Positions 1 to 9,714 of a stretch of DNA of 64,000 bases are shown here, piece by piece (the stretch's first letter is position 1; the number at the start of each line of letters is the position of its first letter). A program made the translations under genes and the position numbers. Source of the DNA: an uncultured Chlorobiaceae bacterium (lineage in GTDB: Bacteria > Bacteroidota > Chlorobiia > Chlorobiales > Chlorobiaceae); contig CAIMCD010000014.1 of NCBI GenBank assembly GCA_903839405.1, positions 124,001 to 188,000 of the forward strand. Direction: 5' to 3'. The notes below the pieces were generated by a model. That model did no database searches. It was not told the origin of the DNA and saw only the letters and a list, made by a program, of their open reading frames with translations.

Positions 1-108
1 GGTTTTGAAGCGAGCCGGCAGCGATGAGCCGTTAAAGGTATAGCACCCTTGCAGAAGAAGCAAACAAAGGGAGAAAAATACCGCTATTGTGGTAGCTCGT
101 TTCGGCAT
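1..108 (-). CDS. lptE: LptE-like outer-membrane lipoprotein, 5' part only
   Basis: This is the first 36 codons of a minus-strand gene that runs off the left edge. It begins with ATG at 108-106. A basic N-terminus (residues 2-4) is followed by a hydrophobic stretch and a lipobox ending in LLQGC at Cys22, so the product is predicted to be an exported lipoprotein. The mature start (CYTFNGSSLP, then ARFKT) looks like LptE-family proteins of Bacteroidota and Chlorobiota, which hold the LptD barrel that delivers lipopolysaccharide to the outer membrane. Only 14 bases separate it from the upstream dehydrogenase gene, so co-transcription is likely. The lipoprotein signal is clear; the LptE name rests on a short stretch. 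Confidence 0.65.
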   Translation of the reverse strand, partial: MPKRATTIAVFFSLCLLLLQGCYTFNGSSLPARFKT

Positions 109-122
109 GACAATCCTCTGGG

Positions 123-947
123 TTAGTAGCTTCGGCGGTCAATCCTGTTCATTATTTTACGGAAGGGATAGCTCAGGAGCAACCATTTTTTTCTTCTTCC
201 GTTAAGAGCTGAAAGGTAAACCCCCGTTTTTGAGTCACTCCATCCCGATGCCATCTGCACGGCGAGGCGTGCCGCAACCGAGGGTGGTTGGGCAAAGATA
301 TCAAGAATGGTATTAAAGGTATTGAGCTGCCGAGCGAGTTCCGGAGTCGGGTTATCGGCGCTGACCATGCCGGTGCGCACAAGACCGGGGTGCAAGAGCA
401 TAACAGATATCCCGCTCTGACGGTACTCTTCAGCCACGGCAAAGGTAAAACGGGCTATGGCGGCTTTGGTCGAGCCGTAAGCACTGATCCACGGTGTATT
501 GGAGTGACGGTCGGTGCCGGAACCGGCCATGTTGATGATCTTGCCCTTGATCTTTTCCCGGAGAAAGTAGTTGAGAGCGGCACGACAGCCATTGTAGGTA
601 CCTTTGAGATTGGTATCAATCACCTTTCCCCACACTTCCGGATCACTTTCGGTAATTTTGCAAAAGGGGTCGGAAATTCCTGCATTGTTGATAAAGCAAT
701 CTACCCGGCCAAACCTCTCTACGGCCGCCGAGAGCAGTTGCTCCAGAGCAAGGGGAGAGACGACATCGCAAACACAGCCGAAAGCCGTTCCGGGTGGAAA
801 TTCAGCCACGGCCGCCTCGACATTGCTCTCGGAGGAGGAGGTGATAACCACCCTCGCTCCTTGGCGGACAAACTCGTGAGCAATGGCTTTGCCGATTCCC
901 CGGGTTGAGCCGGTAATGACGGCAACCTTGTGATCAAGCATACCCAT
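123..947 (-). CDS. Classical short-chain dehydrogenase/reductase
   Basis: This is a 274-residue NAD(P)-dependent oxidoreductase with a Rossmann fold. The cofactor motif TGSTRGIG is at residues 12-19, NNAG at 87-90, a catalytic serine near 143 and the YxxxK pair at Tyr157/Lys161. Length and motifs fit the classical SDR family; the substrate cannot be read from the sequence. It is the last gene before the LptE-like gene and lies 30 bases downstream of the RuBisCO-like gene, as the fourth member of a same-strand cluster with an LsrF-type thiolase and an aldolase/dehydrogenase. By context it may reduce or oxidise a sugar-derived carbonyl compound. Met3 is an alternative start. Confidence 0.88.
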   Translation of the reverse strand: MGMLDHKVAVITGSTRGIGKAIAHEFVRQGARVVITSSSESNVEAAVAEFPPGTAFGCVCDVVSPLALEQLLSAAVERFGRVDCFINNAGISDPFCKITESDPEVWGKVIDTNLKGTYNGCRAALNYFLREKIKGKIINMAGSGTDRHSNTPWISAYGSTKAAIARFTFAVAEEYRQSGISVMLLHPGLVRTGMVSADNPTPELARQLNTFNTILDIFAQPPSVAARLAVQMASGWSDSKTGVYLSALNGRRKKWLLLSYPFRKIMNRIDRRSY

Positions 948-977
948 GAGCTACACCTCTTTACCTCTCTAAACTAC

Positions 978-2279
978 CTACTTTTTTCCGTTTGCCCCGT
1001 CAACCATCACCTGTAGCTCCGGTCGCCCGATGGCATACGCTTCAAGTGGAATGCCCTGCTCAATCGCCTCCCATGCCTGACGGATACTTCTTGCTCCGGC
1101 TTTTGGGCCCATGGGGTGACCGAAAATACCTCGACCGGGCACAAAGCCGAAATCAACACTACCGACCTTGCGGTAAACCGTTTCAAGCGTGAGGGCTGAA
1201 TCGCTCCCTCCGGGAACGGGAAGTGAAGGGCGGATATGACCGAACTCCTGCAGACACTCGGCGATGTTCTCTTTGACCTCCTCTTCCGGGGTCATCATCC
1301 GGCTGCCGAATCCGGGCATGATAATCGAATCAAGACCGGCTAGCCGCTGCAGCTTGCTCATCACCCTTGAGTGAATACCATATTTCTCCATGCGACTGAA
1401 GGCCGCAATAAAGGGGAAGTGTCCGATAAGAGGCACTTCGCTGTGGCGAGCAAGCATTCTCACAGCACTGAGTCCAACCGGCAAAGCATTGATAAGAAGA
1501 GCGTTCGCGCCATTTTTAACGGCAATGTCGTGCTGCTCGATCAGGCGGTCAACCTCATCCGTGATATTGGCCAGATAGACCTTTGGTTCGCCGGTCTCCT
1601 GTTCGGCACGCACCCTTGCCTCGCCCAGTGCACGGGAACGTTCAATCAGAGTTGACCACTCAACATCGGCAAGCATCTCGTCATCCTTGGCGATATCAAG
1701 ACCGCCGAGCCAGCTCTGGTAGGCAATTTCAGCAAAATGCGCCGGGCTGAGACCGATATTGGGTTTGACCACACCAAAAAAGATGGGGCGGTTATAGGCC
1801 TGCAGGAGATCGCGGATACCGCAGACACCAAATTTCGGGCCGTCAAACGACTGAAGGTAGGAGTCCGGAAAGCCGATATCAAGCAACTTGACCACCGGAA
1901 CTCCGGGAGTAAAAAAGACCCCCTCGCCGCACACGGCCGAAAGCAGGTTGGGCAGCTTGGGGCCAAAATTGCCGTAGGGATGGGCAATACGGACACGGCA
2001 GGCATGAATGGGGCCGGTTTCTGAATGCTTGACCGGATAGCTGAGCGCATCAAGCTCCCCTTCGACGGTAAGGCTGATGACTTTCGCCGCATATTTGGGA
2101 CGAAAATCTTCATCATAGTTCACCCGGTTCCACTGTGCCGTGGATTGTTCACTGCAGAAGTGGGCCAGTGCCGTATCAATATCTCCCACGCACTCCAGGT
2201 AGTAATCAAGCGTGAGGTAATGATCCATGTTGAGTTGATCGCTGGTAGCGAAAAACCCTTTAATATCCTCTTTGTTCAT
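978..2279 (-). CDS. RuBisCO-like protein, form IV
   Basis: This 433-residue protein is related to the RuBisCO large subunit but should not fix CO2. Lys172 (equivalent of catalytic Lys175), the carbamylated-lysine region [10 protein letters not shown] with Lys198, and metal ligands Asp200/Glu201 are kept. The second active-site lysine is Asn174, and the loop-6 lysine is Arg327 (PGFGSR). This is the pattern described for the Chlorobium RuBisCO-like protein (IV-Photo group), whose loss in C. tepidum affects sulfur oxidation and stress responses. Family members act as enolases or isomerases on ketose-phosphate-like substrates; the substrate in green sulfur bacteria is not settled. The neighbouring LsrF and aldolase genes suggest a phosphorylated deoxy-ketose or diketone. 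Confidence 0.95.
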   Translation of the reverse strand: MNKEDIKGFFATSDQLNMDHYLTLDYYLECVGDIDTALAHFCSEQSTAQWNRVNYDEDFRPKYAAKVISLTVEGELDALSYPVKHSETGPIHACRVRIAHPYGNFGPKLPNLLSAVCGEGVFFTPGVPVVKLLDIGFPDSYLQSFDGPKFGVCGIRDLLQAYNRPIFFGVVKPNIGLSPAHFAEIAYQSWLGGLDIAKDDEMLADVEWSTLIERSRALGEARVRAEQETGEPKVYLANITDEVDRLIEQHDIAVKNGANALLINALPVGLSAVRMLARHSEVPLIGHFPFIAAFSRMEKYGIHSRVMSKLQRLAGLDSIIMPGFGSRMMTPEEEVKENIAECLQEFGHIRPSLPVPGGSDSALTLETVYRKVGSVDFGFVPGRGIFGHPMGPKAGARSIRQAWEAIEQGIPLEAYAIGRPELQVMVDGANGKK

Positions 2280-2411
2280 AGAAAAACATCATCACCCCCT
2301 GTCCCGGCCAGCCGTGCACTCCGCAAGGGTTCCTATTAAAAAAAACATCTCAGTTTAATTACTAACCACGGCCTGCCGTCGAGAGCTGCCGTGGTGCTGC
2401 ACTACTCCCGG

Positions 2412-3293
2412 TTATCCCTCGGCCTTGATGGTATTGAAATAGTCAAAGGCATCCTGCGGGCTGGTGCCTTCATGCACCACCTTGTTGACCGCTTTCATCA
2501 TGGCAAGAGGAGTATCGCTCTGAAAAATGTTACGCCCCATATCAACGCCCGAGGCACCCTCCTCAATAGCGCGAGAAGACATGGTGAGGGCTTCGAGTTC
2601 GGAAATTTTCTTTCCCCCGGCCATGACAATCGGCACAGGACATGAAGCTACAATGGTATCAAAATCTTCGGGCACATAGTAGGTCTTGACAATCTGCGCT
2701 CCAAGCTCGGCCGCCATCCGGCAGGCAAGCCTAAAATATTTGGCATCGCGCACCATATCCTTGCCAACGGCCGTGACGGCCATCGTCGGAATGCCATAGC
2801 GCAGGCCCATATCAACCAGCCGGGTCATGTTGTGAATGGAGCGGGTCTCAAATTCGCCACCAACAAAGATCTGGAGCGTTATGGCCGCCACATTCATGCG
2901 GATGGCATCCTCAATATCAACCGCAAGCTCTTCATCGGAGAGCTCCTTGAGAATGCTCGGCCCACCACTGCAGCGCATGACTACCGCCTTGGTGAGGCTT
3001 GGCGGAACCGTTGTGCGCAAAATGCCACGGGTCAACATGATGGCATCGGCGTAAGGCATAAGCGGAACAATATTGACATCCGGCCGTTCAAGACCGGTGG
3101 TCGGGCCCTGAAAGTAACCGTGATCGATAGCAAGCATAACGGTTTTACCGGTCTCGGGCCTGAAAATCCTCGAAAGCCGGTTTTTCATACCCCAGTCCAA
3201 AGAGTGTGCCCCCTTGAGAAAGAATCCATGGGTGTTAACCGGGATGTCGGTAAAGTACTCTTTGGCCTGTTTGTCCTTATCGTATTCCGCCAT
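2412..3293 (-). CDS. lsrF: LsrF-like 3-hydroxy-5-phosphonooxypentane-2,4-dione thiolase / class I aldolase family
   Basis: This 293-residue TIM-barrel protein closely resembles E. coli LsrF along its whole length. The motifs [14 protein letters not shown] and [14 protein letters not shown] are present, and the catalytic residues known for LsrF fall at the same numbers: His58 and Lys203 (IVKTYYV). LsrF transfers an acetyl group from phosphorylated autoinducer-2-derived diketone to CoA, giving acetyl-CoA and dihydroxyacetone phosphate. None of the other lsr genes (transporter, kinase, regulator) is nearby, so a different origin for the diketone is likely. It lies between the RuBisCO-like gene and an aldolase/dehydrogenase fusion on the same strand. 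Activity on the exact LsrF substrate is inferred. Confidence 0.88.
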   Translation of the reverse strand: MAEYDKDKQAKEYFTDIPVNTHGFFLKGAHSLDWGMKNRLSRIFRPETGKTVMLAIDHGYFQGPTTGLERPDVNIVPLMPYADAIMLTRGILRTTVPPSLTKAVVMRCSGGPSILKELSDEELAVDIEDAIRMNVAAITLQIFVGGEFETRSIHNMTRLVDMGLRYGIPTMAVTAVGKDMVRDAKYFRLACRMAAELGAQIVKTYYVPEDFDTIVASCPVPIVMAGGKKISELEALTMSSRAIEEGASGVDMGRNIFQSDTPLAMMKAVNKVVHEGTSPQDAFDYFNTIKAEG

Positions 3294-3350
3294 GATGGTG
3301 CCTCTCCTGTTTTCAGTTTTGGTTGTTTTTCATTTAGGTTTCTCTCTGGT

Positions 3351-5468
3351 TCAGCGAAGTGCTGCGGCTATATTGCCGCCATCAACCGTGGTGATGGAGC
3401 CGGTAGTGCGTTTTTCAAGCGCAAGATGCACAAAGGCCTCGGCAACATCTTCAGCCGTCACCTCAAGCTGCAGCAGATTGCCGGCCATGTACTCCTTTTC
3501 GCTCAGACCCCGGGCGGTTGATCGGGCCTTGATCATCTCTTCGGTGAGCAGGCCACTGCGGATACGGTCGGCATTAATGCCATTGGAACGGATGCCGTCA
3601 CGACCGTGATCAAGCGCATACTGCCTTACCAGAAACATGGTTGCGGCTTTCGGCAAACCGTAGGGGCCGAAGTCGGGTCCGGGATTGACCGCCTGTTTTG
3701 AAACATTGAAGAGCAAAACGCCGCCCGTGCCCTGCAGCTTCATAACCCTGACCGCCTCCTGGGCAATCGACTGGTGTGAAAAGAAGTTGAGCTCAAAACT
3801 TTTGCGCAGGACAGCATCAGAAACTTCGCCAATACGACCCTGAAGCGCCGCCCCGACATTGGAAACAATAATATCGACGCCACCAAACCTGCGGCAGGCC
3901 GCATCAAAGGCGGCATGAACCGTCGTGCGGTCAGTAACATCACAGGCCAAAGCAAGCGTGTTGCCCCCAAGCTCCTTCTGGGCCCGCTCAAGCGCTTCGA
4001 GGGTAAGATCCAGAATAACCAGTTCTGCGCCTTTCTGGCGGAAAGCCTTGGCGGTTGCAAGGCCGATACCACTTGCCGCGCCCGTTACCATAACGATTTT
4101 GCCGGCAAACAGATCATGAGGACGCTTGTTCACCTTGGCCTGCTCCATATCCCAATACTCAATCTCAAAGGCCTCGCGGTCACTGATCGATTCAAAGGTT
4201 CCAACCGATTCGGCATCAAGTATTGCTGCAGCCGTGCTTGCGGCAATGTCCGCATTAACCGCAGCCGATTCAGCCGTTCGGCCAAGGCCGAAAAGTCCGA
4301 TGCCGGGTACCAGCACAACTCTCGGCAGAGGATCAAGCATATGAACCTGCATGGCCGTAGCCGCCTGAGAGGCGGTGAAATAGGCAATATACTCATCCCG
4401 GTAACGCTCCACCCGTTGCTGCACCTCAAGCTTGAAGGCCGCAAGGTCAAAGGCGTCAGGCGGAGGGAGCACGAGCGGCTTGTTCTTGGTGCGAATGATA
4501 AAGTCCGGCGTCATGGCCCCCTTTTGACTCATCCGATCAAGCTCCGTGCTGTTGACGTACTCCAGAATGACCGGAGAGGTACGGAAATCAAGAATAAACT
4601 GATTGTATTCGCGGGTGCCCGTCTCCTTCTCTTCAACACAGGCGCCCCGGATAATCGGCGCCACCTCTTCAACCGAAGCAAGTGCATCGGGAAGCGCTAC
4701 CGATGGAAATGTTTTTCGTCCGGCAAGAGCAATGCGCGCTTCAAGTTTCGTGACCGCATCAATCATGCAGGAGTAGGCTTCATGGGCCGTCTTGCCAAAG
4801 GAGGCAAGACCGTGCTTCTGCAACACAAGGCCCTTGATATCGGGGTTTGCCTCATAAACCGAGGCCGAAGAGCGGGCAAGGCCAAGGCCGGGTTTGATAT
4901 AGTCAACCAAACCAAAGCTCTCGCCAAGCACTTCACGGCACAGCGCTGCGCCATCGGGCTGATTGCTGAGGGTAAGCAGGGCGAAAGAGTGGGTATGCAG
5001 AATATAACGGTGCGGCAAAAATGCGTGCAGCAGGGTTTCAATCGAGGGAGTAAGGCGCTGCTCGGCCATGTGGTCGGTCAGGCTGAAAAGGTTCAGCAGC
5101 AGGAGATGCTTGAACTCCTTGGTTGAAAAGCGCTGCAGCTCCTCTTCACTGAGCCGGTCATTCCGGTTGAAGAGCTCGCCAAGGTTGCGCAGGGGAGTGA
5201 GTTTGAGCGGGGTATAATCGTGAGCCGTAACCCGGCTCAAATCAACCCCGCTTGCCTTGATGAAAAGGACATCAGCCCGATTGCCAACCATATCAACCAG
5301 TTCACATTTGACCGAGGTGTTGCCCCCGCCGTGCATCACGAGTGAACTTTCACGGCCAAGCAGACGGGAGGCATAAACCAGTTCGTTCAGCTCAGTTGGC
5401 AGCTCAGGCCTGCTGCACTGCTCTTCTATAGAGCGTTGAAGATCAGCATCATTCCAGAGGTTCTGCAT
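3351..5468 (-). CDS. Bifunctional class II aldolase / short-chain dehydrogenase (RhaD-YuxG type)
   Basis: This 705-residue fusion has two parts. Residues about 1-280 are a zinc-dependent class II aldolase/adducin domain with HGGGNTS (46-52), the metal histidines HTH (158 and 160) and a third His219 in QKHGLASFG. Residues about 455-705 are a short-chain dehydrogenase with TGAASGIG (462-469) and Tyr603/Lys607. This is the layout of rhamnulose-1-phosphate aldolase/alcohol dehydrogenase proteins, which split a ketose 1-phosphate into dihydroxyacetone phosphate and an aldehyde and then oxidise or reduce the aldehyde. No rhamnose genes are nearby, so the substrate may be another deoxy-ketose phosphate. 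It is upstream of the LsrF-like gene (57-base gap) and probably in the same operon. Confidence 0.88.
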   Translation of the reverse strand: MQNLWNDADLQRSIEEQCSRPELPTELNELVYASRLLGRESSLVMHGGGNTSVKCELVDMVGNRADVLFIKASGVDLSRVTAHDYTPLKLTPLRNLGELFNRNDRLSEEELQRFSTKEFKHLLLLNLFSLTDHMAEQRLTPSIETLLHAFLPHRYILHTHSFALLTLSNQPDGAALCREVLGESFGLVDYIKPGLGLARSSASVYEANPDIKGLVLQKHGLASFGKTAHEAYSCMIDAVTKLEARIALAGRKTFPSVALPDALASVEEVAPIIRGACVEEKETGTREYNQFILDFRTSPVILEYVNSTELDRMSQKGAMTPDFIIRTKNKPLVLPPPDAFDLAAFKLEVQQRVERYRDEYIAYFTASQAATAMQVHMLDPLPRVVLVPGIGLFGLGRTAESAAVNADIAASTAAAILDAESVGTFESISDREAFEIEYWDMEQAKVNKRPHDLFAGKIVMVTGAASGIGLATAKAFRQKGAELVILDLTLEALERAQKELGGNTLALACDVTDRTTVHAAFDAACRRFGGVDIIVSNVGAALQGRIGEVSDAVLRKSFELNFFSHQSIAQEAVRVMKLQGTGGVLLFNVSKQAVNPGPDFGPYGLPKAATMFLVRQYALDHGRDGIRSNGINADRIRSGLLTEEMIKARSTARGLSEKEYMAGNLLQLEVTAEDVAEAFVHLALEKRTTGSITTVDGGNIAAALR

Positions 5469-5550
5469 AAAAGATCATACTTCTCACGCACTCATCGGCG
5501 TGTATTATTGAAAAATAATAACATGCAAAAAAACAAGCCCCGATAGACCT

Positions 5551-5763
5551 TCAGGCTTTTCTTTTCTTTTCATGCCACCCTTCTATAAAAAATCCGGAGC
5601 TGTAGATCACGAGAAAACCGGGAATGACAATGCCAAGAAAGGTGATCCTGTCGGCAAGTGTTTGCAGTTGACCGGAAGACCAGATCATCCATACCAGTAC
5701 AAACCAGGCCGGACCAACAAAAAGAAACATACCATTCCAGAGTCTTTTAAAGCTGTATTTCAT
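5551..5763 (-). CDS. Small membrane protein, unknown function
   Basis: This is a 70-residue ORF with two predicted membrane helices (about residues 12-30 and 42-60), a basic N-terminus and a basic C-terminal tail (HEKKRKA). It lies between the vinyl-hydratase gene and the aldolase fusion on the same strand, with gaps of about 40 and 80 bases, so it may be part of the same transcript. No family was recognised. Its orientation, spacing and membrane-protein composition support a real gene, but it could be spurious. Confidence 0.5.
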   Translation of the reverse strand: MKYSFKRLWNGMFLFVGPAWFVLVWMIWSSGQLQTLADRITFLGIVIPGFLVIYSSGFFIEGWHEKKRKA

Positions 5764-5804
5764 AGCATAGTATAGCGTCTTGAAAAAGGAAACCGCAGCG
5801 ACCG

Positions 5805-6278
5805 TCAGATCTGGCCATCAATTTTGAGTTTACGTTCATGATGTTTTTCAAGCAGAATCCGTGTCAGGTATTGCAGGGCATTGAGCACATAGGTCAAATA
5901 GGCCAGAAAGGCCTCCCATATGAGTACATGTTCAGGATAACCAAGAAAAGCCAGAATAAAATAGAGCAAATGGAAGGCTGCGGCGATGGTGCTTCCGATA
6001 TCCTCCCAAAGAAACTCCTTGGAGTATACCCATTTATTAAAAATCTCCTTTTCAAAAAACATCCCGGTAATAAAAAGAAGGGCAAAAAAGAGAGTTTTAA
6101 AAAGAATTGCCAAGCTTACCCAGTAAATGCCGGGCACAAAAAGCGCGTTTTGATAGAGAGCTGTGATGGTGACTCCGGCAACAAACAAGAGAAACTGAAC
6201 CGGAGCAAGAATAATCTGAATATCGGTCCAGACGGAAGCATTTCGTTTAAGAAGCTGTTCGGGAGTATAACGAGCCAT
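5805..6278 (-). CDS. bchV: BchF/BchV-type 3-vinyl bacteriochlorophyllide hydratase
   Basis: This 157-residue integral membrane protein has about four helices. It matches the BchF family in order of motifs: [20 protein letters not shown] near the N-terminus, then a [17 protein letters not shown] helix, KEFLWED, and [12 protein letters not shown] near the C-terminus. These enzymes add water to the 3-vinyl group of (bacterio)chlorophyllide precursors, making the 3-hydroxyethyl group needed for bacteriochlorophyll a, c, d or e. Green sulfur bacteria have two paralogues, BchF and BchV; in Chlorobaculum tepidum, as I recall, the BchV gene lies near the RuBisCO-like gene, so bchV is the likelier name. 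The family call is strong; BchV over BchF rests on remembered gene order. Confidence 0.82.
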   Translation of the reverse strand: MARYTPEQLLKRNASVWTDIQIILAPVQFLLFVAGVTITALYQNALFVPGIYWVSLAILFKTLFFALLFITGMFFEKEIFNKWVYSKEFLWEDIGSTIAAAFHLLYFILAFLGYPEHVLIWEAFLAYLTYVLNALQYLTRILLEKHHERKLKIDGQI

Positions 6279-6590
6279 CTGCTTTAAGGCTTAACTGATA
6301 GTAAAAACCCTGCCGCTCAACACGAGGGAAAACAAGAGCTGGAGGTTTAATTCTTAAGGCATGGAATATAGCAAAATTAAAGCGAGTGAGAAAGCACCCG
6401 GGAAAGAAAGCAACTTCCACTGCTTCGCCTGAAACGCAAAAACCAGGACACACAAGCTGGTGTCAACGGAAGATTTCTTTTCATCCTGCGGCTCCGAAAT
6501 CGTTAGATTACCCACAAAAAGCAGGGGTTCAGCCGTTTATGCGGCAGCAGCCCTCAAAAAGAGAACCATTTGTATGCAAACAGGTTAACC
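6279..6590. other. Intergenic region between divergent bchV-like gene and recX
   Basis: This spacer of about 310 bases separates two divergently transcribed genes, so it should hold promoters for both. No tRNA, strong hairpin, known riboswitch or convincing small ORF was seen. Short open frames here lack family features and start signals. Confidence 0.4.
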
Positions 6591-7076
6591 ATGCCCACAA
6601 ACAATTCGCGCGAAGCTCTGCTCTGTGCCCTCAAGCTGCTCAGCTTGCGCAATCACTCAGAGCGGGAGCTTCGGCAAAAACTGCTGAAAAAAGGATTCAT
6701 AAGAGAGAGCGTTGAAGGTGTCCTTGAAAAACTGCTCGAAGATGGCGTGCTTGACGACCGGAAATTCGGCATGGAGTTTATCCGAAGCCGCTCACGGCGC
6801 AAACCTTCGGGAAAACTGAAAATGCGCAGTGAACTGCAAAAAAGAGGGATTGAAGATGGTCTGATCCAGGAACTCCTCGGTGACTATGAGAGCCCGGAGC
6901 TCTGCCTGCGGGCGGCAGAGAAAAAAATCCTGACGCTGCAGAGTAAAAGTGAAGCCGACCAGAAAAAAAAGCTTGAGGTTTTTCTCCATAACCGAGGATT
7001 TGGATGGCAGGAGATGCAAACAGTGCTCAAACAATTTTTTCCGGCCGGCAGCGAGGATGATGAAGAGTTTGGTTAG
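6591..7076 (+). CDS. recX: Regulatory protein RecX
   Basis: This small, charged, all-helical protein (161 residues from ATG 6591) has the three-repeat pattern of Rec[17 protein letters not shown], then a second repeat ending in DRKFGMEFI and [14 protein letters not shown], then a C-terminal repeat with [11 protein letters not shown]. RecX binds RecA filaments and limits their growth. A TTG seven codons upstream (6570) keeps the frame, but ATG 6591 sits just after an AGG and is preferred. The gene ends tail-to-tail with pyrH: the TAG at 7074-7076 overlaps the opposite-strand TAA at 7073-7075. recA itself is not in this window. Confidence 0.85.
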   Translation: MPTNNSREALLCALKLLSLRNHSERELRQKLLKKGFIRESVEGVLEKLLEDGVLDDRKFGMEFIRSRSRRKPSGKLKMRSELQKRGIEDGLIQELLGDYESPELCLRAAEKKILTLQSKSEADQKKKLEVFLHNRGFGWQEMQTVLKQFFPAGSEDDEEFG

Positions 7077-7792
7077 ACCTGGTCACCATGCACCAGGGAG
7101 CCAACCTTTTCACCTCGCAACAAGCGGGTAAAATTCCCTTTTTCATTCATATTCAGCACCACAATCGGCAGAGTATTTTCCTGGCAAAGGGTGATCGCCG
7201 TCATATCCATCACACGGAGGTTTTTACGGATAACATCGAGATAGGAAATTCGTGCAAAAAACTCGGCATCAGGATTTTTTTCAGGATCCGAGTCATAGAT
7301 GCCGTCAACCCGTGTACCTTTAACAATAACATCGGCTTCAATCTCAATAGCCCTCAGTGCGGCGGCCGTATCGGTCGTAAAGTAGGGGTTTCCGGTTCCT
7401 GCGCCGAAAATAACCACCCTCCCCTTTTCAAGATGACGGATAGCGCGGCGGCGGATAAAGGGTTCGGCCATCTGCTCCATTTTAATGGCTGTCTGCAGAC
7501 GGGTAAAAACCCCTTTGCGCTCCAGGGCATCCTGAAAAGCAATGGCGTTGATCACCGTGGCAAGCATCCCCATATAATCGGCCTGTACCCGGTCCATGCT
7601 GGCGGCCGCATCCGACAAACCACGAAAAATATTGCCACCACCGATCACCAGGGCAATTTCAGCGCCCATTTCACGGGCCTCCCTGATCTCCTCTGCATAC
7701 CGCTCAAGCATCCCGATGTTAATGCCATAGCCATCTTCACCGGCAAGTGCTTCACCGCTTAGTTTAAGCAAGATCCGCCTGTATTGCAGCAT
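7073..7792 (-). CDS. pyrH: UMP kinase
   Basis: This 239-residue hexameric bacterial-type UMP kinase of the amino-acid kinase fold phosphorylates UMP to UDP for nucleic acid and cell-wall precursor synthesis. Diagnostic stretches are [13 protein letters not shown] at the start, [26 protein letters not shown], and [19 protein letters not shown]. Length is normal. It lies downstream of rpsB-tsf on the same strand, as in many bacteria, but a strong hairpin at 7849-7882 separates it from tsf, so it probably has its own promoter or depends on read-through. Its stop codon overlaps that of convergent recX. Confidence 0.97.
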   Translation of the reverse strand: MLQYRRILLKLSGEALAGEDGYGINIGMLERYAEEIREAREMGAEIALVIGGGNIFRGLSDAAASMDRVQADYMGMLATVINAIAFQDALERKGVFTRLQTAIKMEQMAEPFIRRRAIRHLEKGRVVIFGAGTGNPYFTTDTAAALRAIEIEADVIVKGTRVDGIYDSDPEKNPDAEFFARISYLDVIRKNLRVMDMTAITLCQENTLPIVVLNMNEKGNFTRLLRGEKVGSLVHGDQV

Positions 7793-7848
7793 ATCCCTGT
7801 CCTCCAGGATAATGGTTTGATAATTTCTGTATCAGCAAGTGATATACA

Positions 7849-7882
7849 AAAAAAAAGCCTCGAACAACGAGGCTTTTTTTTT
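7849..7882 (-). terminator. Rho-independent terminator after tsf
   Basis: A perfect hairpin (GCCTCG / CGAGGC with loop AACAA) is flanked by A and T runs on both sides, so it could work in both directions. In the minus direction it follows the tsf stop codon directly and ends in at least nine T residues. It marks the end of the rpsB-tsf transcript before pyrH. Confidence 0.88.
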
Positions 7883-8747
7883 ACTCTCCCAACTGATAAC
7901 GTACAAATTCCTTGACATCGATTTCCGCATCGTGCTTCTTTCTGAACTCACTCAGCACATCCGATACCCTTGTATTGCTATCCTTGATGAAGAACTGTTC
8001 GCCAAGCACCACCTCCTGGTAATACTTGTCGAGACGACCAAGCACTATCTTCTCCACAAAAGCCTCTTTCTTGCCCTGCTGGAGAGCCTGCTGGCGATAA
8101 ATCTCCATCTCTTTTTCAATATACTCGGCCGGCACAGCAGTGCGATCGGTCACAATCGGAGCAGCGGCCGCAACCTGCATGGCAAGATCCTTGGCCAGCT
8201 CCCCGACAAGCTCCGGCTTGTTGGTCGTAACATGAACAAGTGCACCAAGGCGTGAACCCGGATGAACATAAGCCTCAACAAGGCCATCCTTGGCATCACA
8301 ATAGACAAGGCGCTTGAGCTCAATCTTTTCGCCAAGCTTGCCGGTCATGGTCTTGATGGCATTGTCGACCGTCTCCCCATCATAGGCGTCACCAAGTGAA
8401 AGCGCCATCATGGCCTCGGCTGAAGTGGTGGCAGTTGCAAGAGCAAGGTCACCAAGCGCACCGGCAAATCCGGTAAAAACATCACCACGGGCCACAAAAT
8501 CGGTTTCGCAGTTCAGCTCAAGGATAACGCCACTCTGACGATCTTCACTGATGCGGATACAAACCATGCCTTCACGGGCATCGCGGTCTGCACGTTTTGC
8601 AGCCAGAGCGGCACCTTTTTTGCGCAAATACTCGATAGCTTTCTGCTTGTCCCCACCGGTCTCATCGAGGGCCTTTTTGCAGTCCATCATTCCTACGCCT
8701 GTTATATCGCGAAGCTCTTTAACATCTTTTGCTGAAATCTGGCTCAT
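7881..8747 (-). CDS. tsf: Elongation factor Ts
   Basis: This 288-residue nucleotide exchange factor recycles EF-Tu-GDP. The N-terminal UBA-like domain carries the typical [19 protein letters not shown], followed by the core with [15 protein letters not shown] and AMQVAAAAP; the C-terminal KFVRYQ-like end (EFVRYQLGE) is also typical. It is 33 bases downstream of rpsB, the classic arrangement, and is followed at once by a strong terminator. Confidence 0.97.
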   Translation of the reverse strand: MSQISAKDVKELRDITGVGMMDCKKALDETGGDKQKAIEYLRKKGAALAAKRADRDAREGMVCIRISEDRQSGVILELNCETDFVARGDVFTGFAGALGDLALATATTSAEAMMALSLGDAYDGETVDNAIKTMTGKLGEKIELKRLVYCDAKDGLVEAYVHPGSRLGALVHVTTNKPELVGELAKDLAMQVAAAAPIVTDRTAVPAEYIEKEMEIYRQQALQQGKKEAFVEKIVLGRLDKYYQEVVLGEQFFIKDSNTRVSDVLSEFRKKHDAEIDVKEFVRYQLGE

Positions 8748-8780
8748 TGCTAATTCACTCTTGTTGGTTATAAACGTGGT

Positions 8781-9542
8781 TTATTCGCTGATCTCTTCCT
8801 CATCACCCTCAGCGTCATCAATATCTTCATCCATTTCGGCAAGCACTTCCTGCTCAACTTTCAGGGCACGGGCATTGATCACCGTATCGGCAACAGCCTT
8901 GACCATAAGTTGAATGGAGCGGATCGCATCATCGTTGGCCGGAATAACAAAGTCAACCAACTCCGGGTCACAGTTGGTATCAACCATGGCAATGATGGGA
9001 ATACCGAGTGAACGGGCTTCCTTGATGGCAATGTGCTCTTTTTTGATATCAACAATAAAGAGTGCGGCCGGAAGGCGGGTCATGGTAGCAATACCACCAA
9101 GAATCCTCATCAGCTTCTCCTTTTCACGGCCAAGCATGAGGCGCTCTTTTTTGGTAATCATATCATAGGTACCATCGGTCGCCATGCGGTCGATGGAGTT
9201 CATCCGGCGAATACTCTGGCGGATGGTCGAGAAGTTGGTCAGCATACCACCAAGCCAGCGTTCGCAGACATAGGGCATACCTGCGCGTTCGGCTTCCTTG
9301 GCGATAATGTGTTTTGCCTGTTTTTTGGTACCGACAAACATGATCTCCCGGCCGGTCTGCGCAACAGCCTCAAGAGCCTTGAGGGCCTCATCGGCAAGCA
9401 CGACGGTTTTCTGCAGATCAATAATGTGAACGCCGTTTTTCTCCATGAAAATGTACGGCTTCATTTTCGGACACCAGCGACGTGCAAGGTGACCGAAGTG
9501 GACTCCTGCGCGGAGCATCTCTTCAAGCTGAAAATGTGACAT
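8781..9542 (-). CDS. rpsB: 30S ribosomal protein S2
   Basis: This 253-residue small-subunit protein has family motifs [20 protein letters not shown] near the start, [18 protein letters not shown] and [14 protein letters not shown]. The acidic tail ([18 protein letters not shown]) is longer than in many S2 proteins but seen in related groups. It forms an operon with tsf. The 172-base spacer upstream, after rpsI, contains a hairpin that may end the ribosomal protein transcript before it or act in an S2 leader. Confidence 0.97.
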   Translation of the reverse strand: MSHFQLEEMLRAGVHFGHLARRWCPKMKPYIFMEKNGVHIIDLQKTVVLADEALKALEAVAQTGREIMFVGTKKQAKHIIAKEAERAGMPYVCERWLGGMLTNFSTIRQSIRRMNSIDRMATDGTYDMITKKERLMLGREKEKLMRILGGIATMTRLPAALFIVDIKKEHIAIKEARSLGIPIIAMVDTNCDPELVDFVIPANDDAIRSIQLMVKAVADTVINARALKVEQEVLAEMDEDIDDAEGDEEEISE

Positions 9543-9631
9543 GTACTCTGTCCTGTTGTGTGTTTAGTTGTTCCTCTACCATGCCCCCTACTCTCCGGTA
9601 TCCGACGCCGGGCGCCGGACACTGCCGAAAA

Positions 9632-9663
9632 GCTTTTTTCCTGCACATTGAGCAGAAAAAAGC
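9632..9663 (-). terminator. Hairpin between rpsI and rpsB, probable terminator
   Basis: In the minus direction an arm of GCTTTTTTCTGC pairs with GCAGGAAAAAAGC (one bulged base) and is followed by TTTT. It lies about 50 bases after the rpsI stop and 90 bases before rpsB. It looks like an attenuating terminator of the rplM-rpsI transcript; a role in rpsB-leader autoregulation by S2 cannot be excluded. Confidence 0.55.
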
Positions 9664-9714
9664 ATGATATGCGAAGTTATGTACTGAAATAAAAATGAAA
9701 TCGAGAAAAAAAGC

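Noticed and set aside
7070..7080. Tail-to-tail overlap of recX and pyrH stop codons
   Set aside because: A four-base convergent overlap is common in compact genomes and needs no special explanation.
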